This document shows positions 62,397 through 64,000 of a stretch of 64,000 bases of DNA, piece by piece (positions within the stretch are counted from its first letter, which is position 1; every line of letters begins with the position of its first letter). Both the position numbers and the translations under genes were made by a program. The DNA is from Actinospica acidithermotolerans (lineage in GTDB: Bacteria; Actinomycetota; Actinomycetes; Streptomycetales; Catenulisporaceae): NCBI RefSeq assembly GCF_018139625.1, contig NZ_JAGSOH010000030.1:1-64000 (forward strand). The letters run 5' to 3'. The notes under the pieces are model-generated. The model worked only from the letters and a program-made list of their open reading frames with translations, searched no databases and was not told the DNA's origin.

Positions 62397-64000
62397 ATGA
62401 GTACCTCGACAGCAGGAGCGGCGCACGAGGCAATTGAGTCGCCTGATCAGCCGCCGGTGCTCTCGGCCGCGGGTTGGGAGATACCGGAGAGCCTGGGCTA
62501 TCGGGTCAAACGCGCGGTGCTGGGCAAGCCGCTGGTGACCGAGGCCCTGAGCACGGAGCGGCTGAGCAAGAAGATCGCCCTGGGCACCATGGGCATCGAC
62601 ATGATCTCCTCCTCGGCCTACGGCTCGGAGCAGATGCTCACCCAGTTGCTGCCCTACTTCGGCACGCTGGCGTTCATGCTGATCATGCCGATCACCGGCG
62701 TGATCCTGGGTCTCGCGTTCCTGCTGCTACTGTGCTACCGCGACGTGCTGAGCGTGTACACCAAGGCGGGCGGCTCCTACGTGGTCGCGCGCGAGCAGTT
62801 CGGCCCCAAGATCGCGCAAATCGCCGCGGTCGCGTTGTTGATCGACTACGTGGTGACAGTGGCGGTGCAGGTCTCCTCCGGCACGGATGCGATCGCCTCG
62901 CTTCTCGCGCTCAGCTACAACATCGACATCACCAGCGCGACGCTGTGGATCTCGGTCGGGGTCATCGTTCTGATGGCGTTCATGAACCTGCGCGGTGTGC
63001 GCGAGGCCGGGCGGGTGTTCGCCATGCCCGCCTATGTCTACCTTCTGCTGGTCGGTGCCACGCTGCTCGTCGGCCTGGGGGAGTTGGCCACCGGCAACCT
63101 GAGCCACGCGAACAACCTGCACGACACCAGCTACGGCGGCGTGGTCGCCCTCGGCACGCACACGCAGTGGCTGGTCAGCTTCGCGGCGATCTCCGCGATG
63201 CTGCGCGGCTTCGCCAACGGCGGCTCCTCGCTGACCGGTCTCGAGGCGATCTCCAACGGCGTGTCGGTGTTCAAGAAGCCGGTGGCCAAGAACGCCCGGA
63301 TCACCCTGACGTATACGGTCGCGGCGCTCGGCTCGCTGGTGCTTGGCGTGTCGATCCTGGCCTGGCAGGCGCAGACGATGCCTTACAACAACGGCAGTCC
63401 GACGGTGCTGGCGCAGCTGACCCACCTGGTGTGGGGGCACTCCGGGTTCGGCAACTTCCTGTTCATCCTGGTGCAGATCGCCACCGCGCTGATCCTCTAC
63501 ACCGGCGGCAACACCTCGTTCTCCGGCTTCCCGTTCCTGACCTCGTTCGTCGCCTCCGACTCGTTCCTGCCTCGCCAGTTCACCCAGCGCGGACACCGGC
63601 TGGCGTACTCCAACGGCATCATCGTGCTCACCGGCCTGTCCCTGGCGCTGATCATCGTGATGGACGGCAACCTGACCCGGCTGGTCGCGTTGTACGCGAT
63701 CGGTGTGTTCACCGGCTTCGTGATGGCCTCGGCCGGCATGTTCCGCTACCACCTGCGCCGCTCGGAGGAACGCCGCACGCTCAAGCTGGTCATCAACGGC
63801 GCCGCCTGCATCGCCTCGACCCTGGTGGTGCTGGTCTTCGCCATCTTCAAGTTCACCGAGGGCGCCTGGATCGTCGTGGTCATCTTCCCGATCGGCGTGT
63901 TCGCCCTCATCAAGCTGAACGAGAGGTACCGCAGGGAGGCCGCCGCCCTAGCCGAGGCCCCGGCGTCGGCCAGCGTGCCGACGCTGACCCGCTCCACCGT
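62397..64000 (+). CDS. KimA-like APC-family permease, 3' end outside window
   Basis: An open frame of 534 codons from ATG 62397 to the window edge without a stop. About 12 membrane segments are visible (e.g. FMLIMPITGVILGLAFLLLL, FAMPAYVYLLLVGATLLVGL). The start region KPLVTEALSTERLSKKIALG then DMISSSAYGSEQML, plus SSLTGLEAISNGV and TGGNTSFSGFPFLTSF, match the KimA/YdaO branch of the APC superfamily, known as high-affinity potassium importers in Bacillus. Amino acid transport is the alternative. The ribosome site is weak (GGGC). Confidence 0.85.
   Translation, partial: MSTSTAGAAHEAIESPDQPPVLSAAGWEIPESLGYRVKRAVLGKPLVTEALSTERLSKKIALGTMGIDMISSSAYGSEQMLTQLLPYFGTLAFMLIMPITGVILGLAFLLLLCYRDVLSVYTKAGGSYVVAREQFGPKIAQIAAVALLIDYVVTVAVQVSSGTDAIASLLALSYNIDITSATLWISVGVIVLMAFMNLRGVREAGRVFAMPAYVYLLLVGATLLVGLGELATGNLSHANNLHDTSYGGVVALGTHTQWLVSFAAISAMLRGFANGGSSLTGLEAISNGVSVFKKPVAKNARITLTYTVAALGSLVLGVSILAWQAQTMPYNNGSPTVLAQLTHLVWGHSGFGNFLFILVQIATALILYTGGNTSFSGFPFLTSFVASDSFLPRQFTQRGHRLAYSNGIIVLTGLSLALIIVMDGNLTRLVALYAIGVFTGFVMASAGMFRYHLRRSEERRTLKLVINGAACIASTLVVLVFAIFKFTEGAWIVVVIFPIGVFALIKLNERYRREAAALAEAPASASVPTLTRST

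Overview
The window is high-GC actinomycete DNA. Start codons are a mix of ATG, GTG and TTG, genes overlap as ATGA/GTGA, Shine-Dalgarno sequences are GGAGG-like, and many secreted multidomain glycosidases carry ricin-type or CBM2 modules. A soil member of the Streptomyces/Catenulispora/Actinospica kind fits. The genus is inference.

1-10,140: the 3' end of a short-chain dehydrogenase; an ECF-type sigma factor with a small zinc-finger anti-sigma partner (minus strand); then a tightly overlapping plus-strand operon that is a Nit1C-type nitrilase cluster (the MSMEG_0565-0572 families). It encodes a small nitrogen-starvation protein, a flavoprotein, an amidohydrolase, a second starvation protein, a radical SAM enzyme, a GNAT/AIR-synthase fusion, a nitrilase, a second nitrilase-like protein and a glycosyltransferase. 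The second nitrilase has lost two of the three catalytic residues (Glu to Asp, Cys to Asp). It looks like a pseudoenzyme partner and is the most novel item in the window.

10,140-12,480: an IS3-like transposase scrap and a divergent pair, a thioredoxin-reductase-like flavoprotein and an XRE-cupin regulator.

12,770-30,310: an arabinan/arabinoxyloglucan-type utilisation locus. It holds a GH127 beta-L-arabinofuranosidase, a LacI regulator, two five-bladed-propeller glycosidases, an ABC sugar importer (binding lipoprotein and two permeases, no ATPase), an exported SurA/PpiC-like protein, a beta-helix/LamG secreted protein, a GH51 arabinofuranosidase, a frameshifted GH31 alpha-xylosidase and a DUF5060/DUF4038 protein. 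Two promoters share the layout TTGACG-N7-ACTTTAGCG, which defines the probable LacI operator.

30,326-38,200: a formamidase block (fmdB, fmdA, an amide-sensor-like binding protein, MarR) with a very strong palindrome over the fmdB leader, an alpha/beta hydrolase, a DUF1097 membrane protein, an unknown secreted protein and a broken tannase-like esterase.

38,385-42,100: a TetR regulator with three operator copies facing two quinone-oxidoreductase-like genes, then a decayed CocE/NonD hydrolase.

42,245-61,750: a second plant-polysaccharide region: GH51-CBM2, a GH63-like glycosidase, LacI, a frameshifted sigma factor with its membrane partner, an expansin, GH59-ricin, GH54-ricin (two genes), a clan GH-A glycosidase with ricin-like tail, GH10-ricin and GH12-FnIII-CBM2. 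Palindromic CGAATCGATTCG-type sites next to consensus promoters upstream of four transcription units mark a second LacI regulon. Three ricin modules are almost identical at DNA level.

62,397-64,000: a KimA-like APC permease that runs off the end. No tRNA, rRNA, CRISPR array or intact mobile element was seen.
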